From NCBI RefSeq assembly GCF_964204645.1, contig NC_134027.1, forward strand, positions 14,188,485 to 14,252,484: DNA of 64,000 nucleotides, read 5' to 3'. This stretch comes from Tubulanus polymorphus (Eukaryota; Nemertea; Palaeonemertea; Tubulaniformes; Tubulanidae). The notes beneath the pieces were generated by a model. The model ran no database searches, was not told the DNA's origin, and was given only the letters and a program-made list of their open reading frames with translations. Position numbers and translations under genes: made by a program. Position 1 is the stretch's first letter. Each line of letters opens with the position of its first letter. Shown in pieces: positions 11,348 through 22,298 of this stretch.

Positions 11348-12027
11348 AAATGTATCTTACACCGACCATGTTGGAATATGATAAAACTACGCAATAAATC
11401 TCGAGAGACGAATGAAATATAAGTCCAACAATCATAAGTTCGAAAGAGATTTAAAAACATCAAAACTATAAAAATTTATTAAAACCTCGAATATTCGGTT
11501 GTACGTTGTTGTATTTTTTGTTTTTGTATTTTTGCACAATTTCGCTCATTGAAGATTAACAAACAACAATAAAAATGTTTTCATGTGTCATGGTGATAAA
11601 AGTCATCGAATATTTCTGTCCATCAACATCTACCCGCTGGACGTATTTATAACGTGAATTTCATATTGAAATGAAAACTTGAGAGACAGTCACATGATTA
11701 TGAATTGGTTTTGTGGCTGACATTGGCTATCAAAAAGTAATTCGTACATTTTTTTGTAAAAAATGACAAAAGCGTAATATACGGCACAAAAATGCTTCTT
11801 TAGGTGCAATTGTCTTGGTCTTTTTTAGACAAACTCAGATCAGCCATTTTAGAACTAAATTTACAGATTGCACCCGAGGCTTCTTTCGCGTAAGCCGATT
11901 GATTCTGATTGATAACAGTTACATTTGATTGATACAGCAGCAGTATTTAAAAATATAAATGTAAAACAAAACCACAAAAAATAAAATGTCATGAACAATC
12001 TGTACGTAGTTCTAAACGTTCTCAGTT
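11348..12027. other. Non-coding stretch
   Basis: AT-rich sequence lies between the truncated BEL element and the pogo-like transposase. No gene, repeat or strong inverted repeat was seen. Confidence 0.4.
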
Positions 12028-12848
12028 TTAACCTTCGTTATAATCAAGATGGTAAAATGCCATATTATCATCGGCATTGCCATCCACTTCTTGCAGTTGT
12101 TCCGCAATGTCATGTTGAGCTTGGAATACTGAATCAATTCCACTGGTAATGACTCGTTGGTCAACAGCTTCCCAACTATCGGATATGATCCGTAAAACTG
12201 TATCTAGCATGATTGGATGACTCATTCCATTCTCGTCTGTATTTTCTTTTTTCCAAACCTTCCAGCAATTCCGTGCCCTTGCTTTACATGATTTCATTAC
12301 GCTTACATCCAGGGGCTGGCAAAACGATGTACATCCAGGAGGGATGTAATTTATTAATCTCCGATTTTCAATAACGCTCATACTGAATTCTTCAGTTCTA
12401 TGAGAACAAAACGTATCCATTAAAAGAACAAAATGCTCCCGATTTTGCAGATCAGTGTAAGGAGCAAGAATGTTTGCATCCCAATGAAGTATGGTTTCTT
12501 CTTTCATCCAGCCTGTAGATGTTGACGTGAATTTTACGTTGGCGGGTAACTCATCCATGGTTTGTAAATCCCGGATTTGACGGACAAACCCCTTTGAACA
12601 GAAAGTAATGTGTGCGCCGCCATTTGCCGTAACACATAGTGTTACAGTGCATCTGAGTTTCATGTTTGGCCTTGATGTCCTAATGTAGAAAACTCCGGTT
12701 CCCTTCTTGTTACACGTATATGATGGACGGAAGTCTAACAGCACAAATGTCTCATCCATATTTATAACTGAATCCATTGGCACATCATAAGTTTCAATAC
12801 TTTCAGAAACATTGTTTCTGAAGTTTAATGCTCTGTCATTGGCATCTG
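12028..12848 (-). pseudogene. pogo/Tigger (DDE_1) transposase, catalytic domain
   Basis: The protein has the DDE_1 catalytic order: SVINMDETFV, then FVLLMDTFCSH, then PPGCTSFCQPLDVSVMK. The second and third Asp are 35 residues apart, a DD35D arrangement within the pogo/Tigger range. The open frame starts at ATG 12783, but homologous-looking sequence extends upstream to about 12848 without a Met, where a TAG and a frame change interrupt it. The C-terminus is complete. With its N-terminal half in another frame, the gene is probably dead. Confidence 0.8.
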
Positions 12849-13010
12849 CGTGCTATTTTTCGTTACACGCCGAAAGGATATTCCAGTTCTTTTCATGAAA
12901 TTATTCGCCCAACCGTCTGTCCCGTTGAATTGATGTAAAAACGGTTTTCGAATTGTTATATCACCGCACTCATTCTTTTCCAGGCTGGCCCACCAAGTAC
13001 GAAATAACTC
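12849..13010 (-). pseudogene. pogo/Tigger transposase, N-terminal DNA-binding remnant
   Basis: Minus-strand translation gives FRTWWASLEKN...FLHQFNGTDGWANNFMKR...FRRVTKN. The GWANNFMKR...SFRR pattern is typical of the CENP-B/Tc5-type helix-turn-helix before the DDE domain. It is in a different frame from the catalytic part, so one frameshift lies near 12850. Confidence 0.6.
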
Positions 13011-13054
13011 GATAGATTTTTAGGGTTTTCTGTGATGTAACAGAGATTCGCGTG

Positions 13055-13090
13055 TTTCTTATTATTATTATTATTATTATTATTTTTTTC
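13055..13090. repeat. TTA microsatellite and T-run
   Basis: An uninterrupted run of about nine TTA/ATT units is followed by T-rich sequence. Confidence 0.9.
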
Positions 13091-13189
13091 CACACTTTTT
13101 GTCAAAAGTACATAGGCTTTTTTACATTACCACTGTTGCCGATACAATCCGTCTGATATCGTTCAGCTCACTTCGATCTACAAATACTC

Positions 13190-13990
13190 TGTGCGTATTT
13201 TGAAGAATCAACGTTACAAAAGCACTGTCGGGCCGTAAACATCGAAAATTGAGCCCCATTCAAAGAGCCGACATGTTTTTCTAAGTCGTCTTTCCGAAGC
13301 TACCGCACGTTTCTTGTCACGTCGATTGTCAATTCAAGCATAAATTAACAAATTTATTACCCAAAGATTGCACATTCAGCCGCGGTTTTTAAAAACTAAT
13401 TTAAACAATAGCCCATTTTCCTCATCAAATCATATTACCGATACACAGGAAATTTACTACTTTAGATTCTAAAAGCACTGTCGAGCCGTAAACATCCACT
13501 AATCGACTTGTGTCGCTTCATCGTCGTTCCGGGGATCAGCTGCGAGTTTCTCCTCCTCATGAGAATCAAATCGAGTACAAATTTATTTATTACTACCAGT
13601 GATTTGGCCACGGGCTTCAAGCAGTTAGTTTAACAATACCTTTTTTCTTTACCAAAATTAACCGTGTATTTACTAAGATAAATCATTAGAGTACCGGGGA
13701 GTCGTAGGCCTAAACTAAACACGCCGAAGAGATATAGCGGAGAAACGCTGTTATGTCGACGAGGTATCAAAAGAAAATAATATATTACTTCATTCGGCCG
13801 CGGGCTTCAACCATTTATCAATACTATTTATTTCCTACAGTACATACTGATCTTTGTCAAATGCACAATGTATTTACTAAATACAAGTATATAACACACT
13901 CCTATCCGTATGCTGGACTCGCATTCGGGGTAAGCGTTCGCCGTGGGGGAAAGGAGATCGTCCGCTGTGTCGCTTGAATTGTTTATCAAG
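13190..13990. repeat. Degenerate tandem repeat of roughly 200-250 bp
   Basis: The phrase AAAAGCACTGTCGGGCCGTA with AAACATC recurs near 13217 and 13470, and GGCCGCGGGCTTCAA-like phrases recur near 13380, 13603 and 13798. Each is followed by a similar AT-rich block with CAAATTTATT. The units are old and diverged. No gene is supported; small frames here lack motifs. Confidence 0.5.
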
Positions 13991-14442
13991 TTTTACGCGA
14001 CCTTAAGCCTTTAGGCCTTCCGGTACTGACCTTTACTGTCTCAAACAAACAGTATAATTGTTGCGTTTATTAACGGACTCATTGGATTGAACTTCAAAAC
14101 AAAATTTACGACATTTAGGAGGGTTGTTATTCAATAGGCCTATGACCAATCTGTCCGGATGTTAGGCCTACGCTTAAACATAGGCCTACATAGGCTAGTA
14201 GCCTCTACTAGGTTAATGCTAGGTTCACTGTAAAGGAGGAATCAGATTTATTAAAATGCATGTTAATATAGTGATTAACTGGTTCTGACTTGCAACGATC
14301 AATCACAATTATCAATTTTATTGCCGAAAATGAAGATTTTTTTGAAAATTTTGTCTGAGCAGACAGCTTTATAAGCCAGACTTTTCATTTGAGTTTTTTC
14401 ATCATAAATGAAACTGGTATTTTATTTATTCCTAATGACTTA
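13991..14442. other. Non-coding stretch
   Basis: The sequence holds short repeated AGGCCTA motifs (about 14140-14210) but no gene. Confidence 0.4.
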
Positions 14443-14713
14443 AGCCGGGCATAGGTCGGCCTTGCAACGGATTGTGACTCACTGCGACGCCATTCACTGC
14501 GACCGCCAGCGACGATTGTGTCGCAATGACTCATCGACCTACGCTCCCTTGCGACTACTTTCTGGGACGTGACATGACTGTCACAACCGACCTACGCGCT
14601 CTTGCGACTGGCAGAAACTAGTTGCACACAGTCGCTGATAATCGTATCGCAACCGAAACTTGCGATGCAACGGGAGGATCGTATTGCGTCCCAAGGCCGA
14701 CCTACGTCCGGCT
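14443..14713. mobile_element. MITE, Harbinger-like, with TTA target duplication
   Basis: The ends are inverted repeats: AGCCGGGCATAGGTCGGCCT on the left, and the complement of AGGCCGACCTACGTCCGGCT on the right. TTA flanks it on both sides (14440-14442 and 14714-14716), as for PIF/Harbinger elements. The interior is GC-rich with repeated CGACCTACG and TTGCGACT words and has no coding capacity. Confidence 0.8.
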
Positions 14714-14754
14714 TTAAGTTACTGCGGAGCCCCAGAAATATCTTTTTTTACGTT

Positions 14755-15265
14755 CAAAAGACCTTTTGCTTGAAAATTCTTTTGTCGGAACAAAATTTAT
14801 TTCGTTCGAACCAATAATATTCTGTTCGATTGAACCAATTTGAAAAAATCGTTAGAACAAAGTTGAACAAACTTTTTTCTGTCCAAACGAAACGTTTTTC
14901 GTTCGAACAATTGTTCGATCGAACAGAATCGTTTTAATTTGAACAGAATTTTCTTGTCAGAACATTAAGTTTTTCGTTCGAACAAGTTTATTGTAAAAAG
15001 TTCTCTGAACCAAAAGTATTAAGTATTTCGTTCAATCGAACAGAATTGTTTTCATTCAAACATTCGTTCGAAAAAAATTGTTTTCACTCAACCAAATTTT
15101 TTTTGCCGGGACAAAAAGTTTTTCATTTCAACAAAAACATAGCTTTTTATTCGAACACATTTTTTTTGTCAGAATGAAGAAAAGTTTTGGTTCAAATAAA
15201 AAGCGTATTGTTCGATCAAACAGAATTGTTTTCATTCGAACAAGATTTTCTTGTCGAACGGTTGT
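14755..15265. repeat. Degenerate palindromic repeat array (TTCGTTCGAACA)
   Basis: The palindrome-centred word TTCGTTCGAACA and variants (TGTTCGATCGAACAGAA, TTCGTTCAATCGAACAGAAT) recurs at least ten times with irregular spacing of 25-60 bp. There is no coding content; small frames across it are low-complexity shadows. Confidence 0.75.
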
Positions 15266-15419
15266 TAAGGTCGTTTTGGAAATTTACTCGGTCTGGTATA
15301 TTTTGGATTACTGTGTATATCATTTGTCAGGACATTAAACAGAAGACGACTTAGGATTCTACCTTGCGTGACTCCACTAGTTAGACCGACTTATTCCAAG
15401 ATGAGGCGTTCCATTCATT

Positions 15420-15570
15420 TCGGCTACAAGTTTACGTGCAGAGATAACTGCTGAGCCATTTGAGCGACAGTATCATTGATACTGTTTCCTAATAGCCTGT
15501 TTAGTAATGGCTGATGTTGTGCCTTATCAAATGCTTTGTCGAAATCCACCATTGAACAGGATTCTAAGAC
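15420..15570 (-). pseudogene. Possible non-LTR reverse transcriptase scrap
   Basis: Minus-strand translation gives MVDFDKAFDKAQHQPLLNRLL, close to the DFxKAFDxVxHxxLLxKL signature of LINE reverse transcriptases. Only about 50 residues are visible, joining directly to the CENP-B-like fragment next to it. Confidence 0.35.
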
Positions 15571-15599
15571 TGTGCAGAAAACCCGTTATCGCTGCTTTG

Positions 15600-15826
15600 C
15601 AGCCATATTTTTCCTTGAAATTTGTTGCTGAAACTGGGAGGCCGCGTTGTTTTGCATTGAACCAGTCATGTAGATTGTCCTCAACCGCTGGCCATAATCC
15701 TATTCCCGTTTGCCTTAGTTTGCGATTGGGGCCTTTATTATTCATCAATTCCTGCTCTAATTCAGGCCAACTCCATTTACGAAATGTATGGTATGGAATC
15801 TTATGATTATCCGCGAATTCAGCCAA
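15600..15826 (-). pseudogene. CENP-B/pogo-type N-terminal DNA-binding fragment
   Basis: The frame opens MAEFADNHKIPYHTFRKW and continues with RKLRQTGIGLWPAVEDNLHDWF, a pattern typical of the paired helix-turn-helix at the start of pogo-class transposases. After about residue 75 the likeness stops. It is a fragment, probably of a different element from the one at 12-13 kb. Confidence 0.6.
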
Positions 15827-15829
15827 ACT

Positions 15830-16440
15830 TCGAACTAACCCGTTTTCCAGAGATGTTTCTTAGTCTTCTAAATATCGGTTTTTTCATTCACGCTATAGGA
15901 CCTGCGCCTTTTTGGAAGCTCCATGATGAAATGACATTGTACAATTTTATGACACAATAAGACACAATTTACTGCCGTTCCTTTTATAATTCGATAAATA
16001 TAATAATCATAATAAATTTCATTTTATAACAGTAACAATAGTAGTAAATAGAAATAGCAGTCAAATTAAAGAAGCAGTGAAAGCAGTGAACTGCTATTTC
16101 TATCATTCACCATTGTCATTATTCTCTTCTACCTCAACAACAGGTCAGGGAATAATAGTAGTTAAGTGGTTCCTTAGGTCACCTGTCAGTCAAATCGATG
16201 ATATCATGCAATATGACCAATGGAGTGATCACTTTATTTGGAAAATCATATTGGGTCCACCCTCGTGAATATTTCAAAGTGACCATATTGGAGGAGAATA
16301 CAGTATACAAGCAAGATCGACACACACTATTTCACATAAAAACTAGGTGATATTGACCAGAGTGGAAATATATAGGGACAAAAGTTTATTATGGGGGGGG
16401 GAGAAACCAAGGTTACCATTGACACAGGAATTTGAATGGG
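15830..16440. other. Non-coding stretch
   Basis: No gene is supported. A G9 run lies at about 16393-16401, just left of the piggyBac-type MITE. Confidence 0.4.
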
Positions 16441-16450
16441 AATTTATTAA

Positions 16451-16722
16451 CCCTTTCAGTGCGGTGTATGAATCGGTCATGGATTTTGCTAGTACACCGC
16501 ACTGCATTGTATTGATGTAAACAGTAATTGGTTTTCATCTTTATTGAAAGAAGGCAGCACCTGTCAAACATAGTGAAATATTAGTAACAAACGATACACT
16601 GCACCGTGGTGTAGACGCACTATAGTGGTATTCCCGTTATTCAACACACTAGGGTGGAATTTTTCAAATATTTCAAATTATCTCCAGCACTATAGGGTAT
16701 TGATTAGTCAGCACTGAAAGGG
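16451..16722. mobile_element. piggyBac-type MITE
   Basis: The ends are CCCTTTCAGTGC and GCACTGAAAGGG, a perfect 12-bp inverted repeat. TTAA precedes the left end (16447-16450); the right flank is TTTG, a decayed TTAA. It is 272 bp long with no coding capacity. The CCCTTTC start is shared with the piggyBac end at 3246, so that transposase type is a plausible mobiliser. Confidence 0.85.
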
Positions 16723-16726
16723 TTTG

Positions 16727-17290
16727 AGCCAAGTCAAGTTTGCGATGTCGGGTAATGTTGTGAGATGGAAAAATTATAAGAGATTTATTATAATCAAATT
16801 GATGACCATTAGTATCCCAAACATGGGTGGCCACAGCACTTTGGGGCTTTTGATTGATTTTATCTTTCTTATGCTCTTTAATACAAATACTGAGGGAGCG
16901 ACCGGTTTCACCTATAAAGAATTTATCACAATCTAGGCAAGGGATTTTAAAAACACGGGCATGAGTATTGGACAGAGTATAATTTTTTTGAAAAAAACAG
17001 GTAGAATAATAATTAGGAAGAAAGTCTTTTGAAACTATATAATTTCTAACATTTGAATCAATGCTTCAAATTCGGTCCTTCGGATAAATGAGAACGAATA
17101 CGTAACGTTCTCAAAAAAAAACTATTCGCATAAACACCTTAAGAATGAGTGAGTGTTGAAACTATCCACAATATAAGAAAAATTATATGTCTTTTCTGAA
17201 ATATTAACTTTATTGTCATAAAACATCCCTGAAAAAAATAAATCACATACATTTTTGACCATAATGGTACCCATTATTGTGCCATCTGTC
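16727..17290 (-). pseudogene. Penelope-like element remnant with GIY-YIG nuclease
   Basis: Minus-strand translation of 16730-16950 gives IPCLDCDKFFIGETGRSL then IKEHKKDK, the hallmark of the GIY-YIG endonuclease of Penelope-like retroelements. Upstream (about 16960-17290) are frameshifted pieces with DGTIMGTIM and FLRCLC that fit the end of the reverse transcriptase. The remnant stops 35 bp before the AMDHD1 exon, and its 3' side abuts the piggyBac-type MITE. Confidence 0.65.
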
Positions 17291-17325
17291 ACGGGTTAAG
17301 TTCTATTCAAAATATTCTTTTGCAG

Positions 17326-17603
17326 TTGGCTGGAGCTAGTTATATGCAGGTACATCAAGGAGGAGGTGGTATTCACTTTACTGTTGATAAAACAACTAAA
17401 GCATCTACGGATGAATTGTATACAGGTTTAGTGAATCGACTTAATCGAATGTTGCGATGTGGCACTACTTTGGTTGAATGCAAAACTGGTTATGGTTTAT
17501 TATGGGAGACTGAACTTAAGATGTTAGAAGTCATAAATAAAGCAAAAACCAAGGAAATCATTGATATTTCAACAACTTACTGTGCTGCACATGCTATCCC
17601 TCA
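17326..17603 (+). CDS. AMDHD1: AMDHD1 (imidazolonepropionase) internal exon
   Basis: This exon encodes part of imidazolonepropionase, the amidohydrolase that opens the imidazolone ring in histidine degradation in the cytosol. It follows a TTTTGCAG acceptor in phase 0, starts LAGASYMQVHQGGGGIHFTV and contains TTLVECKTGYGL, both conserved in the family. It ends in phase 2 at CCTCA before GTAAGT. Joined to the next exon it reads HAIPQGKSAEEA without a break. Earlier exons, which should carry the HTHPVW-like metal site, are not seen in the window. Confidence 0.92.
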
Positions 17604-17694
17604 GTAAGTACCGACATAATGTTATTTGGAATTATTTGTCATTTCGTATTTTCTTAAAATCTAATTTAGATAAAAATAAAAATGTTGAATTCAG

Positions 17695-17920
17695 AGGAAA
17701 ATCTGCAGAAGAAGCTACTGATGACATCGTGAATAATCACATACCAAGAATTGATGAATTGATGAAATCAGGGAGAATGTCAGTAGATAATATTGATGTC
17801 TTTTGTGAGAAAGGTGTTTTCAATATTCAACAATCTGAAAAAATTTTAAGAGCTGGGAAAAAGATTGGTTTGAATATTAACTTCCATGGTGATGAATTAT
17901 TTCCATTGAACTCAGCGAAG
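17695..17920 (+). CDS. AMDHD1: AMDHD1 (imidazolonepropionase) internal exon
   Basis: The exon starts at an AATTCAG acceptor, only 91 nt after the previous exon, and ends at GTAAAT in phase 0. It carries the family segments DDIVNNHIP, VDNIDVFCEKGVF and INFHGDEL, the last including the His/Glu expected at the active site. The following intron is 27.6 kb long (17921-45505) and holds most of the transposons in this window. Confidence 0.92.
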
Positions 17921-18510
17921 GTAAATGCATTGTTTTAACCATTTGAGTATTTGAGTCTTATGGTGCACAGGTTACTAAGTAGGCTCGATTACCTGATCTA
18001 TATATCTTATACAGGTTTTAATCCTTTACGAAAATGCGGTATTGGGTGCCCTGTCGCTAGTAACATGTTTGTACCCATGAAAAACAAGTGAAGAAGCTGC
18101 TATGCAGTGTTTTATGATGCCCATAGGGGCATTTCATATAAGTGAAACTAATGACTCATTATTGACTATCTGGGATGGGGCATTTAGTTTATCATTTCTA
18201 TATCATTTCATAATGAGAATGTATTACGTAATATATTATCATAAGTCTACTATTCATAGACTTTGTATATACCACTGGATATATACAGATCAATCACTCT
18301 TCGCTTTTTAAAGCGAACACCGGACAAATAATTTTTCTATCATTTCCTTCAAAAATTGAACAAAATGCCCATGGACCTTAAATATGGGTAGATTTTACTG
18401 TGGCACAGCGTCATTGAGAGGTAAGTGTTATACATCTGCCGGCAAATGTACAGACAGTAGTCGGTAGGACCAGACTTGCGGTTAAGGCTTCAGCGAAAAC
18501 GCATTGCCAT
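17921..18510. other. Start of the long AMDHD1 intron, no feature seen
   Basis: AT-rich intron sequence lies after the donor GTAAAT. No gene or repeat was recognised before the dispersed repeat at 18511. Confidence 0.5.
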
Positions 18511-18654
18511 CGCATATGAAACTTTCTTCCTTTGGTACAAAATTACTTCCAAACATGGTTTAGTTTCTGTTTGGAACTTTCAAAACATTCAATGGAGTAA
18601 TGATAACTCTAACCCTATTGAATTTCATCACAATGTGTTGCTTGTTTTATTAGG
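18511..18654. repeat. Dispersed repeat, copy 1 (see 43954-44097)
   Basis: About 145 bp match the stretch at 43954-44097 in the same orientation, including ACTTTCTTCCTTTGGTACAA, TTTCAAAACATTCAATG and AACCCTATTGAATTTCATC. Both copies lie in the same AMDHD1 intron. Confidence 0.8.
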
Positions 18655-18740
18655 TTTCTGCTGCCTTCGCAGAAACCCTATTGTATTCCTGCTGATTATT
18701 GTTAGGGTTTTCTGACTTTCGTCGAAAACCCTCTTGTAAT
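18655..18740. repeat. Two adjacent hairpins bearing AACCCT ends
   Basis: GGTTTCTGC...GCAGAAACC and GGGTTTTC...GAAAACCC form two neighbouring stem-loops. A related stem (GGTTTCTGC...GCAGAACCC) stands at 43818-43844, near the second copy of the dispersed repeat, in inverted relation to it. Confidence 0.5.
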
Positions 18741-19004
18741 TCTGTTGATTATTTCCATTATTTACATATTTTCCACTTTCTTCATCACACAAATTTCATC
18801 TTCTCTTGGAAAAAAACGTATCTGGACTAGCAATTGATTCACGAAAAAACGTATTCGGACTTAATAGGGAAATAGGGAATTTCGTCTGAAATGTTTTTCC
18901 TCGATAGTTGAAATTATAGGCGATAAGGGCTAAAATGCTGCGCTGTTTTATGTTAAGCAAAACCTTTGAAAATGGCATTCATGCTGTGCTGTCATATCTA
19001 AGGG

Positions 19005-19500
19005 CACCTATTCTGAAATAGGGGCACCTATAATGCCCGAGAAATTTATAATAAAAAGGGCACATCTTAAAAGCGTATATACGATGAAAATTGAGAAACG
19101 GGCATGAATTCTGAAATAGGGGCACCTATAATGCCCGAGAAATTGATAAAAAGGGCACATCTTATGGAGTATAGACGATGAAAATTGTGAGAAGGGCATG
19201 AATTCTGAAATTGGGGCACCTATCATGCCCGAGAAATTAATGAAAAGGGCACATCTTATAGCGTATATACAATGAAAACTGTGAAAAAGGCATATTCTGT
19301 TATATCTTTTTTGGAAGGAATAAGGGCACGTGCAATGTCAGAAAAGTTGATAAAAAGGGCATATTTTATAGCGTATATATACGATGAAAACTGTGAAAAA
19401 GGCATATTCTGTTATATCTTTTCTGGAATAAGGGCACGTGCAATGTCAGAAAAGTTGATAAAAAGGGCACATTTTCTAGCTTATGTACGATAAAAACTTT
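19005..19500. repeat. Minisatellite, about five units of 93-110 bp
   Basis: Units start near 19018, 19117, 19210, 19320 and 19428. They share GGGGCACCTATAATGCCCGA or the variant AAGGGCACGTGCAATGTC, then AAAAAGGGCACAT and a GTATATACGATGAAAA end. Two subfamilies exist: units 1-3 and units 4-5. The open frames on both strands here are repeat translations, not genes. Confidence 0.9.
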
Positions 19501-19789
19501 CAGTTTAAACATACCTGTATAAGATGTGTATTCTATGTTGTAAATCAAGTATATAGGCAACGCAACCCCCTGGGTACGGGCCTGAATGAGAAATAAGCTT
19601 GTGAAACTGAAGATTTTCATTGACAATCGTATTCATTGAGGATACATCTTTTCATGAGATGCTTGTTAAAAATTTGTACCTACGTAGTTAATGACCTTAA
19701 GACTTTATTTTGTAAGAAATGCTGTAGTTTAACTTAGTTTTTAAAATTTGCTCGCTTGCAGGGGTTTGATTGCCTCCTACGGAAGCTCA

Positions 19790-20615
19790 CACCAACACAA
19801 ACCCTGCCGCAGACCTTGAGGCTGTATTACTCCAGTCTAAGTAATTGATTAATGTAATTAATATCATTAAGAAATAACAATATTTAAATGTTCAATATGT
19901 AAGACACTATCAAAGATGAATATTTTGGTTTCAAGCGGATCTGAATAACGTATTTCGATCGTGTCTACCGGAAATGGTGCGCCAGATTTCTGAAATGTAA
20001 AACACTTGCACTTATTTGCATATTCGTATCATTGATAAATGATATTTTAATGATATTCAAAAATGATTTTGGAAACAAAACAATTACACTAAGATGTCTT
20101 GAAAATACATGTTTATTTCATCTCGGTAATTTTCAATTTTCATCTCGGTAATCTCAAGGATAAAAAGTGAAAAAAAAAATTTATTAAATGTTATTAAATT
20201 GTTATAGATATCATAAAATTTGAAGATATATATATATATATATAGACCAAAAGACGTATATATACTTTATTGATTATATTAAAAAATATTTTATTCATTT
20301 TCACTGAAAATAGGTGCTATTTCAACCCATCTCGGTAAATCTCGGTCGATCTCGGTTGATCTTGGTAAATAAGCTGATCTCGGTAATTAGTGGGACCCGA
20401 TTTCCTGGGTAGGAAGGTTGCCACTAGAGCCGGAATCGGATGTTTAGTATTGATAGAGCGAACCTGCCAGCGAAAAACAACGCATCTGATGTGATTGGCT
20501 TAATACATTGACCGGTGGCTGCTCAGCGGTAAACTATCCACTAAAGAAAACTTTGGAAGTGTAATGATTGACTAATGAAGGGTCTGCGGCCAGGCTTTGT
20601 ATTGCATTGAATTCA
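19790..20615. mobile_element. MITE-like element, interrupted copy
   Basis: Inverted ends read ACACAAACCCTGCCGCAGAC on the left and the complement of GTCTGCGGCCAGGCTTTGTA on the right. The same family occurs at 27031-27365, sharing also the inner words TAGAGCGAACCTGCC and CATCTGATG...TGGCTTAA (inverted). This copy is enlarged by about 500 bp of AT-rich sequence with an (AT)n run at 20228-20243 and repeated CATCTCGGTAA words (20120-20390). Confidence 0.55.
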
Positions 20616-21437
20616 AATCATGGAGAAAACAATTAGATCGAAAGTGAGGACGGAAAATATCAAGAAAAAAGACCAAAACGAGATAATTACATACTTGGCT
20701 CTGAGAGTGGAAATCGATCATCCTGTGAAGAAGCAGGCGACGGTGTTCTTGAGGACTTGGACTCCGAGTATAAGTCCGAGCAAATGGACAATTCTTAGCA
20801 ATTTTCACAGGAGGCGGTGGCGACTTAAAGGATGATTCTGTGTGATTAGCCTTTCTGTCCTTTGGTAGTGACTTAGGTCTGTTAAACGATGACGATGAAG
20901 TTGGCTTGGTCAGACGGGCATGAAGGAAGATGATCTATTCAATTTGGGTAATTTCGGTGGAGGCGGCAGTAATAAAACGCCGAAATGTACAATCGAAATT
21001 TTTACAACAAAACCTAGTAAATGTGTCCTGTAAAACCAAGCGGATTTTGTTACATATGACAGTGCCAAATATTATATTCATCTCTAGCACTTATCAAAGG
21101 TGACTTGAGAAATGAGCAGATTTTAATCAGAGAACCATGCACTTTTTAATCTAGATATACTCACAACTATCCTGATACTCCAAATCAGTTTCCGTATTAG
21201 TCCAGTTGCAGGGGGACTGTTTTCGGCACAAGCGAGAAATGGGGTCTGCACAAAATGTTTTTGCATTTTTGGGTCACTGAGACTATCAGATTGAAGAATC
21301 CTGCTGATGCCACTCTGGTACCCATGAGCATTTTTGTACAGCGGCCCCTATATCTAGACATGATATCGCCATTATCTTTATTTCTTCTATATCCCAGAAA
21401 TGAAGAAACCTAGAACAAAAAACAATATGTCTAGCCT
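20616..21437. other. Non-coding stretch
   Basis: No gene is supported; the 71-codon frame at 20620 has no motif. Confidence 0.4.
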
Positions 21438-21795
21438 AGGGTTTTCATGGTAGCTTATCTCAATGGACTCGTTTAAAACTTTCTTAATATGCAAATTAGG
21501 CCAACTTTATGCAAATTAGCCACCCCATTACTGAAAATCTTGTTTTCTCCAATATTAAGCGAACAAAGACTCATAGGGCATCGGGAAATGGGTATAACCC
21601 AGGGTTTTCATGGTCGCTAATCTCAATGGACTCATTTGAAATTTTCTTGATATGCAAATTACCCGCCGCCATTACTGAAAATCTTGTTTTCTCCAATATC
21701 AAGCGATCAAAATCTCAAAGGGCATCCGGAAATGGGTTTTCATGGTCACTGATCATAATGGGCTCATTTGGAAATTTCTAAATAAGCAAATTACA
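21438..21795. repeat. Tandem repeat, about 2.5 units of 133-163 bp
   Basis: GGGTTTTCATGGT starts units near 21438, 21601 and 21734. Each has TCTCAATGGACTC, TATGCAAATTA and TTACTGAAAATCTTGTTTTC. The unit lengths differ by an internal ATGCAAATTA duplication. Confidence 0.8.
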
Positions 21796-22298
21796 ACACC
21801 CTGAGAAGATGTTACGAATATGTATGAATACTAACCCCGATTCCATTAAATCATTTTGAGATTTAGATTTTATCATTTAGAATTTAAAAACTTTAATCAT
21901 AAACTTTATAGATTTAACAATATAAAACAATAACTATCGCTTTAAGCTGACAGGTTTCTAAATTGTACATGTACAATTACCATATGTTAGATCTTTAAAC
22001 TGGCAAGTTTCGAAATAAATGTTTGTTATAAGATTATAAAAAAACGGTCACATAAGTAACTAAAAGTTTGTACTGTTGGCCTATTAAGGTAAAATTAAGC
22101 AGTATAACAATAATACAGGTCTAATAAAGAGAATCATAATCACTAATGAAAGTATTAAGTGAATCTGTTTCCATAAAATATACATAATAATAAAACATCC
22201 GCAATTTAAAAAACAACTTACACGTAGGTTTTAACCTTTAAACCTTTTAAAACAACATTTCAACTTATTTTACCAATTTATCATTAAGTATAAATGTA
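21796..22298. other. AT-rich non-coding stretch
   Basis: Strongly AT-rich with no gene. It is the 3' flank of the minus-strand gene remnant at 22299. Confidence 0.4.

Noticed and set aside
12900-15900. First exons of AMDHD1 upstream of 17326
   Set aside because: No PGLVDAHTHP-like metal-site segment was found in any frame I could read; they are either before the window or missed.
17326-17920. Bacterial hutI contamination
   Set aside because: Coding segments are split by consensus GT-AG introns with matching phases, so it is an animal gene.
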